Positions 6,040-6,501 of a stretch of 6,501 nt of DNA are shown piece after piece. Under the pieces are notes generated by a model. The model did not search any database and was not told the origin of the DNA. It saw only the letters and a list, made by a program, of their open reading frames with translations. Each line of letters begins with the position of its first letter. Within the stretch, counting starts at the first letter, position 1. The DNA comes from an uncultured Bacilli bacterium (GTDB lineage: Bacteria; Bacillota_I; Bacilli_A; RF39; UBA660): the NCBI GenBank assembly GCA_944327405.1, contig CALVHK010000058.1, positions 1-6,501 on the forward strand, written 5' to 3'. Both the position numbers and the translations under genes were made by a program.

Positions 6040-6501
6040 CTATTCATCCTCCCCACTTAACACTGCTAAAAAGGCCTCTTGAGGAACTTCAACCGAACCA
6101 ACCATTTTCATCCTCTTTTTTCCTTCTTTTTGCTTTTCAAGAAGTTTCCGTTTCCTTGATACATCGCCACCATAACATTTTGCTAAAACATTCTTACGCA
6201 TGGCACTAATTGTTTCTCTAGCAATGACTTTCGAACCAATACTTGCTTGAATCGGTGTTTCAAACATCTGTCTAGGAATTAACTCTTTAAGCTTTTTTAC
6301 AATCTTTCTTCCTCGTTCATAAGCAAAATCTTTATGGACGATAACGCTTAACGCATCAACAACTTCGCCATTTAATAAAATATCCATTTTAACTAAGTTT
6401 GATTCTTGATAGCCACTAATCTCATAATCAAAAGAAGCATAACCTTTTGTATAACTTTTGAGTTTATCAAAAAAGTCATAAACAATTTCCGATAAAGGAA
6501 T
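6040..6501 (-). CDS. lepA: Elongation factor 4 (LepA), C-terminal part
   Basis: LepA/EF4 is a ribosome-binding GTPase of the translation-factor family that acts on stalled or mis-set ribosomes. Only the last 153 codons of a roughly 600-residue protein are inside the window; the reading frame is open to position 6501 and the start and GTPase domain lie beyond it. The fragment reads IPLSEIVYDFFDKLKS, then GYASFDYEISGYQESNLVKMDILLNGE, and carries the LepA-specific C-terminal signature NVLAKCYGGDVSRKRKLL (about 104-121), followed by KQKEGKKRMK and GSVEVPQEAFLAVL near the end. This C-terminal domain is unique to LepA and absent from EF-G, so the call is firm. It is the first gene of the visible operon and overlaps the next gene's ribosome binding site with its final codons. 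Confidence 0.97.
   Translation of the reverse strand: MPLSEIVYDFFDKLKSYTKGYASFDYEISGYQESNLVKMDILLNGEVVDALSVIVHKDFAYERGRKIVKKLKELIPRQMFETPIQASIGSKVIARETISAMRKNVLAKCYGGDVSRKRKLLEKQKEGKKRMKMVGSVEVPQEAFLAVLSGEDE
6048..6054 (-). promoter_or_regulatory. Ribosome binding site of the SpoIIID-like gene within lepA
   Basis: GGGGAGG on the minus strand lies in the last codons of lepA (Ser-Gly-Glu), ten bases before ATG 6037. With only two bases between the lepA TAG and that ATG, ribosomes finishing lepA could restart directly, so the two genes are probably coupled. Confidence 0.65.

Noticed and set aside
1..6501. CRISPR arrays, tRNA or rRNA genes, insertion sequences, prophage genes
   Set aside because: None is visible; nearly all of the window is accounted for by the seven minus-strand genes.

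Overview
The window is a low-GC, AT-rich stretch in which every recognisable gene lies on the minus strand. Gene content and order (lepA, a regulator, hemW, comEA, comEC, holA), Shine-Dalgarno sites of the AAAGGAGGT type and TGG-encoded Trp point to a Bacillota (Firmicutes) bacterium of the Bacilli type. The short intergenic gaps and very AT-rich code would fit one of the uncultured gut lineages near the Mollicutes/RF39 group, but that placement is inference. The code looks standard: TAA, TAG and TGA all act as stops and Trp is TGG.

Read in the direction of transcription (high to low coordinates), the first block is a tightly coupled operon: the 3' end of lepA (elongation factor 4), a 151-residue protein that looks like two SpoIIID-type helix-turn-helix units in tandem, and hemW (radical-SAM heme chaperone). 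It ends at a hairpin plus U-tract terminator overlapping the hemW stop codon.

Next comes a small unrecognised gene: a 133-residue protein with a cadherin-like beta-sandwich-type segment and one C-terminal membrane anchor. After it, an 84+ base gap carries a pair of 20/21-bp direct repeats about two helical turns apart and then a good extended -10 promoter. These precede the DNA-uptake pair comEA (membrane-anchored dsDNA receptor) and comEC (transport channel with metallo-beta-lactamase domain), which overlap by about 41 bases, and then holA (DNA polymerase III delta subunit). A strong intrinsic terminator follows holA.

The first block thus combines translation (lepA), a regulator and heme handling (hemW). 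The second is the classical late-competence locus with holA attached, apparently complete and with intact motifs. The most unusual points are the double SpoIIID-like regulator in a position where many Firmicutes carry hrcA after hemW, the repeat pair upstream of the comEA promoter, and the orphan tail-anchored protein with no visible signal peptide. Beyond the holA terminator, positions 1-24 are too short to assign.
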